Source: Fischerella sp. PCC 9431
Lineage (GTDB): Bacteria; Cyanobacteriota; Cyanobacteriia; Cyanobacteriales; Nostocaceae
Length of the DNA stretch: 64,000 nt
Direction of reading: 5' to 3'
Assembly (NCBI RefSeq): GCF_000447295.1
Contig: NZ_KE650771.1
Span: 369,500-433,499 of the forward strand
The notes under the pieces were generated by a model. That model was not told where the DNA came from, searched no databases, and was given only the letters and a program-made list of their open reading frames with translations. How positions within the stretch are numbered: the first letter of the stretch is position 1; each line of letters begins with the position of its first letter. Below are positions 19,421-29,669 of the stretch, in pieces. Both the position numbers and the translations under genes were made by a program.

Positions 19421-19550
19421 GGATAGGGAATTGGGGATAGGGGATCGGGGAAAGGGGATCGGGGAAAGGGGATCGGGGATAAGGAAGACAACTAATCAGT
19501 TATCAGTTATCAGTTATCAGTTATCAAATTAAACTGTTAACTGTTAACTG
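19421..19550. repeat. Two tandem repeat arrays between tyrS and pyrF
   Basis: 19421-19482 is a purine-rich array with the unit GGGGATCGGGGAAA; 19494-19550 is an array of CAGTTAT then AACTGTT heptamers. The heptamers recur at 27.76, 54.76 and 61.44 kb. Confidence 0.85.
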
Positions 19551-19575
19551 ATTCATGCCCGATCCCCAATCCCCC

Positions 19576-20745
19576 TCATTCAACAAGTCGGACAAACTTA
19601 TTTTTTCCTAGTTGCAAAACTCGTCCGTACAATTGGCTAGCAGTTTCAAAAGAAGTATCCACATCGGTAATGCGATCGCCATCTAGTCGCACACCACCTT
19701 CTTGAATTTTCCGTTTTCCTTCTCCACCGCTTTTGCATAAGCCAGTAAGATTAAGAACTTGGGATAATTTTGCCGGAAATTCTACTTTGGATAGAGAAAA
19801 TTCGGGTAGATCTCCTGCTTCAATGTTATTGACGGCCTCTTGTCCGTGATACTGTCGGACTATTTCTTGGGCGAGGAGTTTTTGGCGATCGCGTGGGTTT
19901 TCTGGTAGTGTCTCTAGAGGTAAATCCGTCAACAATTCAAAATAATCTTCTAGCAGGTGGTCTGGAACACCTTGCAATTTTTGATACTTCTGGCTTGGAT
20001 GTTCTCGTAAACCTACGTAATTGCCTAAAGACTTAGACATTTTTTGCTCGCCATCTGTACCAATTAAAAGCGGGAGTAGCAAACCAAATTGAGGTTTTTG
20101 CCCAAAATGACGTTGTAAATCTCGTCCTACTGCTATGTTAAATTTCTGATCAGTACCACCCAACTCCACATCAGCCTCAACAGCTACAGAATCAAAACCC
20201 TGCATTAACGGATAAAGGAACTCATGTAGAAAAATCGGATTCTCTTTTTTATAACGTTCAGCAAATCCTTCTTTTGCTAGCATTTGTCCCACAGTCATGG
20301 TTGAGAGTAACTCTAAAATTTTTCCTAAGTCCAGCTTGGAAAGCCATTGCGAGTTATATCGCACCTCTAACCTTCCAGGTGTGTCAAAATCTAGTATGGG
20401 TCGTACTTGTTCAAGATAGGTCTGAGCGTTTGCCTCAACCTCTTGTTGTGTAAGTTGGCGACGTACATCTGACTTACCTGTAGGATCACCAATCCGCGCC
20501 GTAAAGTCACCAATGATCAACACTGCTGTATGACCAGCATCTTGAAAAGCTCGTAGTTTCCTTACTGGTATGCTATGACCAAGATGAATATCCGCGCCTG
20601 TCGGGTCAATACCCAACTTTATTCGTAAGGGTCGGTCGGTTGTGATTAAGCGCTTTTCTAAACTTTCAGATTCAGTCTCCGAATCGGCTGGTTGGGGAAA
20701 AATTTCAACAATGCCACGACGTAACCAAGAAAAGTTCTGCACCAT
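19576..20745 (-). CDS. tyrS: Tyrosyl-tRNA synthetase
   Basis: Charges tRNA-Tyr. From the ATG at 20745 the protein has 389 residues. The HIGH-like motif is HLGH (54-57, in [12 protein letters not shown]) and KMSKS is at 235-239. A C-terminal S4-like RNA-binding part ([17 protein letters not shown]) is present. The frame extends 23 codons upstream, but family members begin near MVQNFSWL, so the inner ATG is preferred. Confidence 0.93.
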   Translation of the reverse strand: MVQNFSWLRRGIVEIFPQPADSETESESLEKRLITTDRPLRIKLGIDPTGADIHLGHSIPVRKLRAFQDAGHTAVLIIGDFTARIGDPTGKSDVRRQLTQQEVEANAQTYLEQVRPILDFDTPGRLEVRYNSQWLSKLDLGKILELLSTMTVGQMLAKEGFAERYKKENPIFLHEFLYPLMQGFDSVAVEADVELGGTDQKFNIAVGRDLQRHFGQKPQFGLLLPLLIGTDGEQKMSKSLGNYVGLREHPSQKYQKLQGVPDHLLEDYFELLTDLPLETLPENPRDRQKLLAQEIVRQYHGQEAVNNIEAGDLPEFSLSKVEFPAKLSQVLNLTGLCKSGGEGKRKIQEGGVRLDGDRITDVDTSFETASQLYGRVLQLGKNKFVRLVE

Positions 20746-20922
20746 ACTATTAGAATCTTGACTGTTCTCTATACTTTGCAATATGGAAGTTGGGTAGGTT
20801 ATAGTCACTAGCAATGCTTCCGTTGTTTATATCTGCCAAACTTATATAATTGCAAAAATTTAACCGTCTTGCTGCACCAAAGAAATTATAGTTATATTTA
20901 CAAGTGAGGAAGTGAGAACGCC

Positions 20923-22842
20923 GTGTCGTCTAGGACTTTTGAAGATAAGCAATCCCAAGGTAGCCCTTCATCTGGCGTTGAGTTTTTGAAAGGAGTAGGT
21001 CAGGTAGCTGGCGGTACTCTACTATCAATTACCATGCTAGCGAGTTCCGTTGTTGCGGGAGGATTAGTTGGTTTAGCTATTAGTTTCCGCAACTTGCCTG
21101 ATGTGAGACAGCTACGTAATTTTTTCCCTTCAGAAACTACCTATATTTATGACATGAAGGGTAAGTTATTAACGAGTATCCACGGAGAAGCTAACCGAGA
21201 AGTTGTACCGCTAGATAAAATTTCGCCACAACTAAAACGTGCAGTACTAGCAAGCGAAGACGCCGATTTTTATTTTCACCACGGTATTAATCCTAAAGGT
21301 GTGGGACGTGCTGTAGTAACCAACTGGGTAGCTGGTGGAGTGCGTGAAGGTGGTTCTACCATTACCATGCAGCTGGTTAAAAACCTATTTTTGTCCCAGA
21401 GACGTCAATTTACCCGTAAAATAGCCGAGGCTGTCTTAGCAATTCGTCTCGAACAAATACTGACAAAAGACCAAGTTTTAGAAATGTACCTCAATCAAGT
21501 GTATTGGGGTCACAATAACTATGGTGTACAAACGGCAGCACGTAGCTATTTTAATAAGTCGGCGGAGTATTTAACTTTAGGTGAGTCGGCAATGATGGCG
21601 GGTTTGATCCAAGCCCCAGAGGAATATAGCCCGTTTGTGAGTATGCAAAAAGCTAAATATCAGCAGAAGGAAGTTTTAGGACGAATGCTGACTTTAGGCT
21701 GGATCACCCAAAAAGAATATGACGACGCTTTAAAAGAAAAAATTAAACTAGGCAGAATTAGGTCATTTCAAGGTAGCGCCTTACCTTATGTTACTAACGC
21801 TGTATCTCAAGAACTGGCAAGGAAGTTTGGTCGTGAAGCCTTGTTAAAAGGCGGAATGCGTGTACAAACCACAGTAGATGCCAAGTTTCAAGAAATGGCA
21901 GAAGAAACTGTTAGTCAATGGCATAAAAGATTAAGCAGTCAAGGCTTATATAAAAATCAAATGGCTTTGGTGGCGATCGACCCCCGCACCCATTACGTGA
22001 AAGCATTGGTCGGTGGTGTAGACTCTAGAACTAGTGAATTTAATCGTGCAACCCAAGCTTATAGGCAACCAGGCTCTTCTTTTAAACCTTTTGTTTACTA
22101 CACTGCTTTTGCTACTGGTAAATTTACGCCTGACACAGTTGTTTATGATACTCCTGTAAGTTACCGAGATGGTAGTGGTTGGTATAGTCCACGCAACTAC
22201 GATGGCGGTTATAGTGGGGCAATGTCTATTCGTACTGCTTTGAAGTTGTCTCGTAACGTCCCAGTTATCAAAGTTGGCAAGGCTATAGGCATGAACAAAG
22301 TTGTTGAGACATGCCGTACTTTAGGAATTATGAGTCCAATGGAACCAGTGACTTCTTTACCACTGGGTGCGATCGGGGTGACACCTATAGAAATGGCAGG
22401 TGCTTATGCTACTTTTGCCAATTATGGCTGGCAGTCACCAACAACGGTAATTGTTCGTGTTACCGATAGTAGCGGTAATGTCTTGTTAGATAACACTCCC
22501 AAGCCTCAGCTAGTTCTAGAACCCTGGGCCGCAGCAGCAGTAGTCAATGTGATGCAGTCAGTAATTACTGATGGCACTGGGAAAAATGCAGCTATTGGCC
22601 GCCCTGCGGCTGGTAAGACGGGAACCACTTCTTCAGAAAAAGATATTTGGTTTGTCGGAACTGTACCCCAGTTGACAACTGCTGTTTGGGTGGGTAGAGA
22701 CGACAATAGACAATTAGCCACGGGTGCTACAGGAGGTTCTATGGTGGCTCCCGTCTGGCGTGATTTTATGCTCAAGGCACTTAAAGATACACCTGTAGAG
22801 TACTTCAAGCCACCTTCTAAATTCCCTCGTCCCAAAAAGTAG
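20923..22842 (+). CDS. Class A penicillin-binding protein (bifunctional)
   Basis: Makes and cross-links peptidoglycan glycan strands at the periplasmic face. A 639-residue protein starting at GTG with AGTGAGGAAGTGAG upstream. A membrane anchor lies at about 30-55. The glycosyltransferase domain (about 70-250) has catalytic E112 in SEDADFYFHHG and the GGSTITMQL motif (about 143). The transpeptidase domain has SxxK as S385-SF-K388, SxN as S443-R-N445, and KTG at 565-567. All active residues are present. PBP1A-like; cyanobacteria carry several paralogues. Confidence 0.95.
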   Translation: MSSRTFEDKQSQGSPSSGVEFLKGVGQVAGGTLLSITMLASSVVAGGLVGLAISFRNLPDVRQLRNFFPSETTYIYDMKGKLLTSIHGEANREVVPLDKISPQLKRAVLASEDADFYFHHGINPKGVGRAVVTNWVAGGVREGGSTITMQLVKNLFLSQRRQFTRKIAEAVLAIRLEQILTKDQVLEMYLNQVYWGHNNYGVQTAARSYFNKSAEYLTLGESAMMAGLIQAPEEYSPFVSMQKAKYQQKEVLGRMLTLGWITQKEYDDALKEKIKLGRIRSFQGSALPYVTNAVSQELARKFGREALLKGGMRVQTTVDAKFQEMAEETVSQWHKRLSSQGLYKNQMALVAIDPRTHYVKALVGGVDSRTSEFNRATQAYRQPGSSFKPFVYYTAFATGKFTPDTVVYDTPVSYRDGSGWYSPRNYDGGYSGAMSIRTALKLSRNVPVIKVGKAIGMNKVVETCRTLGIMSPMEPVTSLPLGAIGVTPIEMAGAYATFANYGWQSPTTVIVRVTDSSGNVLLDNTPKPQLVLEPWAAAAVVNVMQSVITDGTGKNAAIGRPAAGKTGTTSSEKDIWFVGTVPQLTTAVWVGRDDNRQLATGATGGSMVAPVWRDFMLKALKDTPVEYFKPPSKFPRPKK

Positions 22843-22942
22843 AGGGTTATCAATCAGTAACTGGAGATTAGGAATAAACCTATTAAAAATTTAGAAATTA
22901 AAAAATTTTAATTTGAATTTTCTAGCCTGTAACCCCTAATCT

Positions 22943-23266
22943 TCAGTTCTGTTTTTCTAGTTCCGTTTTCATCCGTTCTAGAGTGACGTTCATCTGATCA
23001 AACATTTGTTGTGGTGTGACGCCAAACTGACTGAGCTGAGTTTTCAGCTGCTGGACAGTCATTTGCGCCATAAAATCTTCTGACAACTCGAATCGCTTCA
23101 TAAAGACGCGATAACGCTCCATCATCGCTTCCATTTGCTCAATAAACAGCTTCTTACCCTCGCGGTCAAACTTGCCGTAATTGTTGCCAAGTTTGATTAG
23201 GGCTTGATAATCTTCAAACAGCTGCTTTGCTTCTTGCTGAACTATCTCAGAGTCAAAGAATCCCAT
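22943..23266 (-). CDS. DUF1825 family protein
   Basis: A 107-residue cytoplasmic, mostly helical protein of a family conserved across cyanobacteria. The family start MGFFDSEIVQQEAKQLFEDY is at 23266, so the 14-codon upstream extension is rejected. Sequence such as GKFDREGKKLFIEQMEAMME and QFGVTPQQMFDQM suggests a helix bundle. Its function is not known to me. Confidence 0.88.
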   Translation of the reverse strand: MGFFDSEIVQQEAKQLFEDYQALIKLGNNYGKFDREGKKLFIEQMEAMMERYRVFMKRFELSEDFMAQMTVQQLKTQLSQFGVTPQQMFDQMNVTLERMKTELEKQN

Positions 23267-23439
23267 GTTGCTTCTATATTCTATAAGTACTGATGACCAG
23301 TACCTCACTTTGTCTTAAAATTTTGCCTCTAGGTTTATTTTAGTCTTTTGTCTGGGAAACTAAGCTTTCGGTTAAATTACAGTTTTTACCGCAATATCAA
23401 CACTTGACGATTTGGTTGTTGGTCAATGGTCAATAGTCA

Positions 23440-23518
23440 AGGGGCATTGGGCATTGGGCATTGGTTATTCTCCCTGCTCCCTGCTCCCTTGTCCCCTTTC
23501 CCCTATCTCCTATCCCTT
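23440..23518. repeat. Tandem heptamers and CT-rich repeat
   Basis: Three GGGCATT units followed by CCCTGCTCC and CCCCTTT-type units, between the DUF1825 gene and the TM2 gene, which diverge here. The CT-rich half is the same type of sequence as at 35.7 kb. Confidence 0.75.
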
Positions 23519-23573
23519 AGCTTCAATACAATAAAAAGTATGGTAGTGGTTAGTTGGATGAGGAGAAACAAAG

Positions 23574-23948
23574 ATGTTGACTAAGCGAAAAAGCCGGAGT
23601 GTTGCTGCAATTTTAGCGTTTGCTGGCACGTTGACAATTTCAGGTTTACACAAATTTTATTTAGGACAGCCGTTGTGGGGTCTATTGTATGTGCTGCTGT
23701 CGTGGACGCCAATTCCCAAAGTAGCAAGTGCAATTGAAGGAGTATGGTATTTAGCTCAAGACGAAGAAGCTTTTGATCTAAATTTTAATGAAGGTAAGTC
23801 AGTAGTTCGTTCTGTACGCTCAGAAGTTAATCAAGTGGGGGCGATCGCAGATGCTTTGCGTGAGTTAGATGCTTTACGTCAAGATGGATTGATTTCTGAA
23901 TATGAATTTGAACAAAAACGCCGTCATTTGCTTGATCAAATTTCTTAA
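23574..23948 (+). CDS. TM2-domain protein with C-terminal SHOCT-like helix
   Basis: A 124-residue protein. Two hydrophobic segments (about 9-28 and 32-50) with GLHKFYLGQPLWGLLYVL match the TM2 domain. The C-terminal 35 residues, ALRELDALRQDGLISEYEFE, match the SHOCT motif (short helix with a conserved charged pattern, often for oligomerisation). A ribosome site GGAGAAA precedes the ATG. Function unknown. The next gene begins 62 bases later on the same strand. Confidence 0.83.
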   Translation: MLTKRKSRSVAAILAFAGTLTISGLHKFYLGQPLWGLLYVLLSWTPIPKVASAIEGVWYLAQDEEAFDLNFNEGKSVVRSVRSEVNQVGAIADALRELDALRQDGLISEYEFEQKRRHLLDQIS

Positions 23949-24010
23949 TTTGTTGCTTGATGGTTGTTTGTTGTTGGTTGTTATCATTAACCACTAACCT
24001 AAAAAGTGAA

Positions 24011-24553
24011 ATGAACTCAAATAGGCTGCCATTTCCACTCAACCCTAGATTGCAGAAACTGCGTTCTAAACTACTGAATGACCCATACTACCGATTACAG
24101 TCAACAGAAGAAATCGCGATCGCAGTATCTCTAGGTATACGCATAGACGCCAATCAAGCCACTGTGGATGATTGGTTACGCCTACCTGGGTTATCTATTC
24201 ATCAGGCGCGATCGCTTGTAGAACTATCTAATAGTGGTGTCAAATTTTACTGCATTGAAGATATAGCAGCTGCTTTGAGTATGTCGATACAGCGACTCAA
24301 ATCTTTAGAAATAATTTTAGATTTTAGTTATTATGATGACGACTCTGTAGATAATATTACTTATAAAATTAATCCTAATACAGCAACAGTTGAGAGTTTA
24401 GTAAAAATACCGTTTATAGAACTATCCATCGCTCAAGCAGTGATTGAAAATCGCCAATCATCTGGACCTTATCGTAACTTGATAGATTTCCAACGACGTT
24501 TGAATCTCTCCGGTGATATCCTTGCCCAGCTGATGTATTATCTCAAGTTCTAG
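24011..24553 (+). CDS. Helix-hairpin-helix (ComEA-like) protein
   Basis: A 180-residue soluble protein with two helix-hairpin-helix-like regions: DANQATVDDWLRLPGLSIHQ (about 46-65) and INPNTATVESLVKIPFIELS (about 121-140). The second resembles the ComEA DNA-binding repeat. Unlike ComEA it has no signal peptide or membrane anchor, so a cytoplasmic DNA-binding or structural role is likelier. The ATG at 24011 is preferred over the upstream ATG at 23957 because the added residues are hydrophobic and unlike the family. Confidence 0.75.
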   Translation: MNSNRLPFPLNPRLQKLRSKLLNDPYYRLQSTEEIAIAVSLGIRIDANQATVDDWLRLPGLSIHQARSLVELSNSGVKFYCIEDIAAALSMSIQRLKSLEIILDFSYYDDDSVDNITYKINPNTATVESLVKIPFIELSIAQAVIENRQSSGPYRNLIDFQRRLNLSGDILAQLMYYLKF

Positions 24554-24669
24554 ATCAGGACTGGCAGGATATTTTTATACATGCATAAAAAATAATTTGT
24601 AGAGCTTGGCGAAATGGAGAAATGCGATGCGACGCTAGGCGATGGTGTAAAGTACCCGCTTATGGCGAT

Positions 24670-24709
24670 TCTCCCAAAAGGGAGACGCTACGCGATCGCA
24701 CTCGTAGCG
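24670..24709. repeat. Hairpin pair with HIP1
   Basis: Two adjoining inverted repeats: TCTCCC-AAAA-GGGAGA (24670-24685) and CGCTACG / CGTAGCG (24686-24692, 24703-24709) flanking a HIP1 octamer. This is a dispersed Nostocales-type repeat between convergent genes and may also end their transcripts. Confidence 0.65.
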
Positions 24710-24722
24710 AAAATCATAAAAA

Positions 24723-25898
24723 TTAACTCACAGCATCTTTGACTTTGCGTTTTTTTAAGAAACTGGACATAAACGGTCGTTCAAAAACTAAATAAAATAG
24801 ATAGGCAAATACTAAAGAACCTACTATCCCTAGCAAATACAATGACACTGCAAATGTAGTTGGGGAAATATCCAAACTCAAAAGAAAGCGACGAACCAGC
24901 GTGATGACCGGGCCGTGAGTCAGATACAAACTATAAGAAAATGCTCCTAGAGCGATCGCTAAAGGATGCTCAAGTATCTGTAAAATTCTAGGTAATTTTT
25001 TGCCATCAATTACTAACTTAGTACAGAAAATAAATAAGCAAGCTGTTGCTAAACCAAAGAAAAATTCACTAATCCATATATGCAAACCTAGTCTTCGCCA
25101 TTCGGTCAAAAAAGCAACAACTGTAAAGATTATAGCTAGCTTATCCCAAGGCAAAGAATTTCTCAATTTAATTAACTTGGATTTTTGCGAAAATCCAATC
25201 TCAGCAGCAGCCATCCCGAAAGCAAATAATCCTAGAAACCAAGGACTAGCTGATTCAAATAAACCATTCAAAAGATACAATGGTGCTAACCCAATTATAA
25301 AGGCGATAATTAGCGTTGACAGTAAGCCAAAACGCTGCCATATAGGTATTAATAAAAGTGGAAATAAAAAGTATAATTGCCACTCTGTACCCACAGTCCA
25401 TAATGGTGGATTAATAGATAGATAACTATCACTAAGGTTATGTATTAATAGTAAGTGATGAACCAGATCCACAAAAGAAAAATAAGGAGAAAAATGCACT
25501 TCTCCAGTTTGTAATCCCCATTTAAAACTCGTAAATCTTTCTAGTGCTAGGATGGCAGCAGCTAAAATAATACAGAAAACAATAATCGCATAATAAGGTG
25601 GCAAAATTCGTCGCGATCGCCTTTTTATATAATTGAGAAAACCTCCTGAAATATTATTATTTTTTGAGCGAACTACCGATAGCATCAATCCGTAGCCAGA
25701 CAATAGAATAAAAACTACAACACTAATGCGCCCATATTTCATCATTTCCTTAAAAATTTCTAGCCATACTGGTAATGATCCTTGTATTGATGGATCTAGA
25801 TGTACAATCAACACATATATTGCTGCTAATCCACGGAAGCCATCTAAGTAATTTAAATGTAGTTTTTTGTCATTTGTTTTGTGTGGCAGATTCGTCAT
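24723..25898 (-). CDS. Acyltransferase 3 family membrane protein
   Basis: A 391-residue integral membrane acyltransferase with about ten spans. The N-terminus YLDGFRGLAAIYVLIVHL is the classic acyltransferase-3 motif, with the catalytic-type His. Members O-acetylate sugars of lipopolysaccharide, exopolysaccharide or glycolipids. No sugar-polymer genes are next to it, though a priming glycosyltransferase lies 3 kb away. Its substrate is not deducible. Confidence 0.9.
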   Translation of the reverse strand: MTNLPHKTNDKKLHLNYLDGFRGLAAIYVLIVHLDPSIQGSLPVWLEIFKEMMKYGRISVVVFILLSGYGLMLSVVRSKNNNISGGFLNYIKRRSRRILPPYYAIIVFCIILAAAILALERFTSFKWGLQTGEVHFSPYFSFVDLVHHLLLIHNLSDSYLSINPPLWTVGTEWQLYFLFPLLLIPIWQRFGLLSTLIIAFIIGLAPLYLLNGLFESASPWFLGLFAFGMAAAEIGFSQKSKLIKLRNSLPWDKLAIIFTVVAFLTEWRRLGLHIWISEFFFGLATACLFIFCTKLVIDGKKLPRILQILEHPLAIALGAFSYSLYLTHGPVITLVRRFLLSLDISPTTFAVSLYLLGIVGSLVFAYLFYLVFERPFMSSFLKKRKVKDAVS

Positions 25899-26192
25899 AT
25901 ATTGATCCTGTGCCTAAGTTTTTTGCAAATATTTATCTTTTCAAAAAGTAATACTTTGCTCTACTTTATTTAACTAAGCACTTATGATTTACCTGTAAAA
26001 ATTAATAATCAAATAAATCAAAAAATCCGCTTAGGTAAACTTTAGCTATGAGACTGCGATTGAAATTGTAGGTGATTTTTTTGGAATATTTAGGATGCTC
26101 TTTTGATATTATTGACCAATCATTCCGAGCAGGGTACAAACCCCCAGATTTATCTGTGGATCAATTCAAAATCCAAAATATAAAATCGATTG

Positions 26193-26224
26193 ACGGTGCG
26201 TTAGCCTATGGTATAACACACCGT
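26193..26224. repeat. GGTGCGTT hairpin
   Basis: ACGGTGCGTT / AACACACCGT with a 12-base loop; nine of ten stem positions are Watson-Crick, the tenth is a C-A mismatch. Same arm sequence as at 12244 and 62746. Confidence 0.65.
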
Positions 26225-26938
26225 ACCATTTACATATTTTTTTACAATCCTATTTAACTGATGAGGTGTTACGTCAGGGCGATAATTTTTCAGATAACAA
26301 ACAATAACTTAAAAAAACTACCAGTTATCTTTTATCAAAAGCCCAGATGTTTTCAGGATTGCTAAATATGTAATTGAGTATTGGCAACTAGTAAAATTAT
26401 CTCAAGGTGGAGTTTCGCCAACTTCCGCTATCACATTGAATTTCAGCGAGAATAAATAAGCACTTCCTCGATTACTGTGACGGCTTACTTGCAGGCAGAT
26501 TGTCAATACTGCTGTCATCATGATGTGCAAAAACAAGTTCTAAGAAATTTACATACTGCCAAGAGCATTTTGGTGCAAATAATTATTTAGTCTCATTCTC
26601 AATTTACAAATTTTTTTTAGCGAGAATATGAGTTTTTTGGTAATTTTTATGAAAATTTCATTAAGTTAAAATTTGATTGACTATTTAGGTAGTTTCTTAT
26701 AGATAGACTAAGCAATTATAGCTATTCTTCAGTATATAGCACTCTGAAATGATTCCTGAACAACAAGATATCTAACAACTTCTGCGAATTCAGGGATCTG
26801 GCTTTCTCAATTTTTACAACTCATTTAGAATTGCTATGTAGGAATCTGTCTTGATTTATTGGTACAGAGCAAGCAGAAAAATCTGTGGAGTCAATCCAAA
26901 ATCCATAGACGCACAAAGTGCGGCTTAAAGGGAGAGTA

Positions 26939-26982
26939 ATCCAAAATCCAAAATCTAAAATCTAAAATCCAAAATCTAAAAT
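26939..26982. repeat. AATCCAA/AATCTAA heptamer array before surE
   Basis: Six to seven heptamer units run up to four bases before the surE ATG, occupying the place where a ribosome site would normally be. The same arrangement precedes the ABC ATPase gene at 34.8 kb. Confidence 0.85.
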
Positions 26983-26985
26983 AGA

Positions 26986-27723
26986 ATGACCTTAATTCTC
27001 ACTAATGATGACGGTATTGACGCCCCAGGTATTCAAGCACTTCGCACAGCTGTAAACAAACTTGGTATTAGCGATTTAGAACTGTTCAATGGCAAATACC
27101 CAGCACCTAATACCCCTTTATCGATAATCATAGCTGCTCCTAGAGATCATCTCTCTGGTTGTGGTCATCAAGTAACTACAACAAAACCGATACATGTTCA
27201 CCATCGCTCAGATCATGAGTATGCTATTGCAGGAACTCCTGCTGATTGTGTGAGAATAGCTTTAACTCATATCTGTGAGCATGTCAAATTTGTCATTTCT
27301 GGTATTAACGCTGGTGGTAATTTAGGAGTAGATGCTTATATTTCTGGTACTGTTGCGGCGGTACGGGAAGCAGCAATGCATGGTATTCCTGGAATTGCAG
27401 TATCTCACTATCGCAAAGGTAAACTCAATGTTGATTGGGATGTAGCAGCACGTTGGACAGCGAATGTTTTGGCTGATTTACTCAATCGTCCTTTAGAAGC
27501 GGGAAGTTTTTGGAATGTGAATTTACCCCATCTTTTACCAGGAGAACTCGACCCAGAAGTTGTATTTTGTCAGCCTTGTACTAAACCATTACCAATAAAC
27601 TACCGGATAGAAGGTGATGAGTTTCATTATGCTGGCGTCTATCAACAGCGCGATCGCATTCCTGGGAGTGATGTTGATGTTTGCTTTTCAGGCAAAATTG
27701 CAATTACCCAGTTAAAAGTATAA
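26986..27723 (+). CDS. surE: SurE-type 5'/3'-nucleotidase
   Basis: Metal-dependent phosphatase acting on nucleoside monophosphates, a stress and stationary phase protein. A 245-residue protein with the metal-site motif TNDDGIDAPGI at the N-terminus (D8, D9) and SGINAGGNLG (about 105-114). AIAGTPADCVRIAL is also canonical. Length is normal. No Shine-Dalgarno sequence is seen because heptamer repeats abut the start. Confidence 0.93.
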   Translation: MTLILTNDDGIDAPGIQALRTAVNKLGISDLELFNGKYPAPNTPLSIIIAAPRDHLSGCGHQVTTTKPIHVHHRSDHEYAIAGTPADCVRIALTHICEHVKFVISGINAGGNLGVDAYISGTVAAVREAAMHGIPGIAVSHYRKGKLNVDWDVAARWTANVLADLLNRPLEAGSFWNVNLPHLLPGELDPEVVFCQPCTKPLPINYRIEGDEFHYAGVYQQRDRIPGSDVDVCFSGKIAITQLKV

Positions 27724-27754
27724 ATTTCAGTGAACAGTTAAAAGTGAACAAATT

Positions 27755-27821
27755 GGTAACTGTTAACTGTTCACTGTCAACTGTTAACTGTTAACTGTTC
27801 ACTGTTAACTGTTAACTGTTC
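27755..27821. repeat. AACTGTT heptamer array
   Basis: About nine units of AACTGTT/CACTGTT run from the surE 3' flank to the stop codon of the following minus-strand gene. Confidence 0.88.
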
Positions 27822-28122
27822 ACCCATCTTCTGGTGCTTCAATGAGTTGCATCAAACGGTCAAGATTGTTTGTCAACTGGGATATTCTTTGCAGTGAATC
27901 ATCCTGTGTTTCAGCTAGAGTTTGTACTGCATCGCATAAAGCTAAGATTTGATAGCCCTGCTGCTGTAACTGTTTTCCTTGTTCTTCAACTTGGGTGCTA
28001 AGATTATCTACTCTTTGAGCCAAACGCTCGATAGTTTCTGTAGTAGCGAGTACAGCTTCCCCAATTTGCTCAACAATTGATTCTAAGCGACCTACTTTTA
28101 TTTCTGCCCCTGCTATAACCAT
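27820..28122 (-). CDS. Short coiled-coil protein
   Basis: A 100-residue protein, almost wholly helical, with heptad-like spacing from about residue 12 to 90 (VGRLESIVEQIGEAVLATTE, LAQRVDNLSTQVEEQGKQLQ, LQRISQLTNNLDRLMQLIEA). No known domain. Its stop codon lies within the end of a heptamer tandem repeat, so the last residues (APEDG) may derive from repeat-adjacent sequence. Function unknown. Confidence 0.65.
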   Translation of the reverse strand: MVIAGAEIKVGRLESIVEQIGEAVLATTETIERLAQRVDNLSTQVEEQGKQLQQQGYQILALCDAVQTLAETQDDSLQRISQLTNNLDRLMQLIEAPEDG

Positions 28123-28751
28123 TTATCTCGCTCCTCAATCTTGAGATCGCATTACACTAAACTTCTTCTTGCTTAATTTTTAAATAAGTCGAATGCAAGC
28201 AGCTGTTGCTACTTTTCATATTAGTCTGGGGTTTTTCCAGACTTCAATTAAGATAAGTTACGCCCCTGAAGTACAAAATTTCAACTCGACCCTATAAACA
28301 AAGTAAAGTGTCATTGTATCCACTACGGAATATCATTTTTGACTTTAAGAGAAAGCAAACGCCAGATTTCCTGCACGTTTTTAGTATTGAATGTGTCTTT
28401 TATACAAAGCAAGTTCTTCTTTCTCTAAATTTAATATCAGTTTTTAGTGGAAAATTCTAGGCTGATATTTGTAAGTATCAGGGAAAATTGAATGTTTCAA
28501 TAATAACACTCATTTGATAGCGAATTTTAACACAACTACTTGTAATATCCACACTAAAAATGATTTTTCATCGTCCATAAGATATATAAAATGTGCTTTA
28601 TATGAAATTTATAAAAAATGATGATCCCGATCTACTAAATGAAGATTCAGTGAATATACGGTTGTGTTTGAATAATTAGAAGAAAGCTGAGTCTATAGTC
28701 GAAATATAAGATACATAAAAACACTTTCTTCACTCAACACTCGGCTTGACA
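28123..28751. other. Intergenic region before the priming glycosyltransferase
   Basis: About 630 bases with no gene-like frame or structured element that I can recognise. It separates the divergent coiled-coil gene and glycosyltransferase gene and so should hold both promoters. Confidence 0.55.
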
Positions 28752-29429
28752 ATGTACGAAATACCATTTACAACCGTTGTTGAAGGTGCAACCTCTAACA
28801 CATGGGACTTATCATTTTATCCTCATCTCTCAGCAAAATCTAAGTTTAAGCGTTGCTTAGATATTCTGGGTGGCGTAATTGGACTATTTATACTGGCTCT
28901 TGTATTTATACCGATCGCGATCGCCATTAAACTAGACAGTCCTGGGCCGATTTTTTTCACACAAAAGCGTTACGGATTACAGGGACGTCCGTTTTATATT
29001 CGTAAATTCCGCTCAATGCTTTCTGAAGCTGAACAATTAAAGTACTTAGTTAAAAACGAAGCTAACGGACTTATATTTAAAAATAAGAATGACTTCCGAG
29101 TAACCAAAGTAGGACGGTTTTTGCGAAGCACCAGCTTAGACGAACTACCACAATTTTGGAATGTCCTAGTCGGTGAAATGAGTTTAGTTGGAACACGTCC
29201 ACCCACACATGACGAAGTAGCACACTATAATGAACGTCACTGGCAACGTTTAAATGTTAAACCTGGTTTAACTGGTGAATGGCAAACTAGTGGTCGTTCC
29301 CATATAAAAGACTTTGAGCAAATTGTTGATCTAGACTTGCAATATCAAAAAAAATGGCATCCCTTATATGACTTATTTTTAATTGCCAAAACTTTCTATA
29401 TTCTTGTTGGTAGAGTTGGAGCTTTCTAG
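28752..29429 (+). CDS. Priming sugar-phosphate transferase (WbaP/WcaJ family)
   Basis: Transfers a sugar-1-phosphate to undecaprenyl phosphate at the cytoplasmic membrane, starting exopolysaccharide or O-antigen units. A 225-residue protein with one membrane helix (about 35-60) and the catalytic signature: KRCLDILGGVIG, FFTQKRYGLQGRPFYIRKFR, LRSTSLDELPQFWNVLVGEM and GTRPPTHDEV. The C-terminal sugar transferase domain only; the long N-terminal multi-span part of WbaP is absent. The ATG at 28752 is chosen over a TTG six bases earlier. No other polysaccharide genes are adjacent. Confidence 0.92.
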   Translation: MYEIPFTTVVEGATSNTWDLSFYPHLSAKSKFKRCLDILGGVIGLFILALVFIPIAIAIKLDSPGPIFFTQKRYGLQGRPFYIRKFRSMLSEAEQLKYLVKNEANGLIFKNKNDFRVTKVGRFLRSTSLDELPQFWNVLVGEMSLVGTRPPTHDEVAHYNERHWQRLNVKPGLTGEWQTSGRSHIKDFEQIVDLDLQYQKKWHPLYDLFLIAKTFYILVGRVGAF

Positions 29430-29669
29430 CTAATACGATTATACTGAGTTTTATAATATACAATTTTTTCAGATGGAGGCTACCTCTCTATCTGATTTTT
29501 TACGTGACTATATTTAAAATTTGTTGACATCTATTCTTCAATAGTTTGACACATCTGTGAAACATTAGGGTTTTAAGGTGATCATATTCATGTCAAGCTC
29601 GTGTTTATGTAATCAGCAATCATCAAATAAGCATCAAATATTGTCCTGGATGTTAGGTTACAACAATTT

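Larger units (their letters stand above)
25899..26985. other. Long intergenic region between the acyltransferase and surE
   Basis: About 1.1 kb, AT-rich, with no gene I can support. A hairpin of the GGTGCGTT family is at 26193-26224, and heptamer repeats fill 26939-26982. A GTG-started 37-codon frame near 26478 contains a His/Cys cluster (CQYCCHHD) but no support for translation. Confidence 0.55.

Noticed and set aside
19421-19550. CRISPR array
   Set aside because: The units are 7 to 14 bases, directly tandem and without unique spacers. The same holds for the other repeat arrays in the window.
26072-26257. 61-codon frame in the acyltransferase-surE gap
   Set aside because: It runs through the heptamer repeat and the GGTG hairpin and has no family look.
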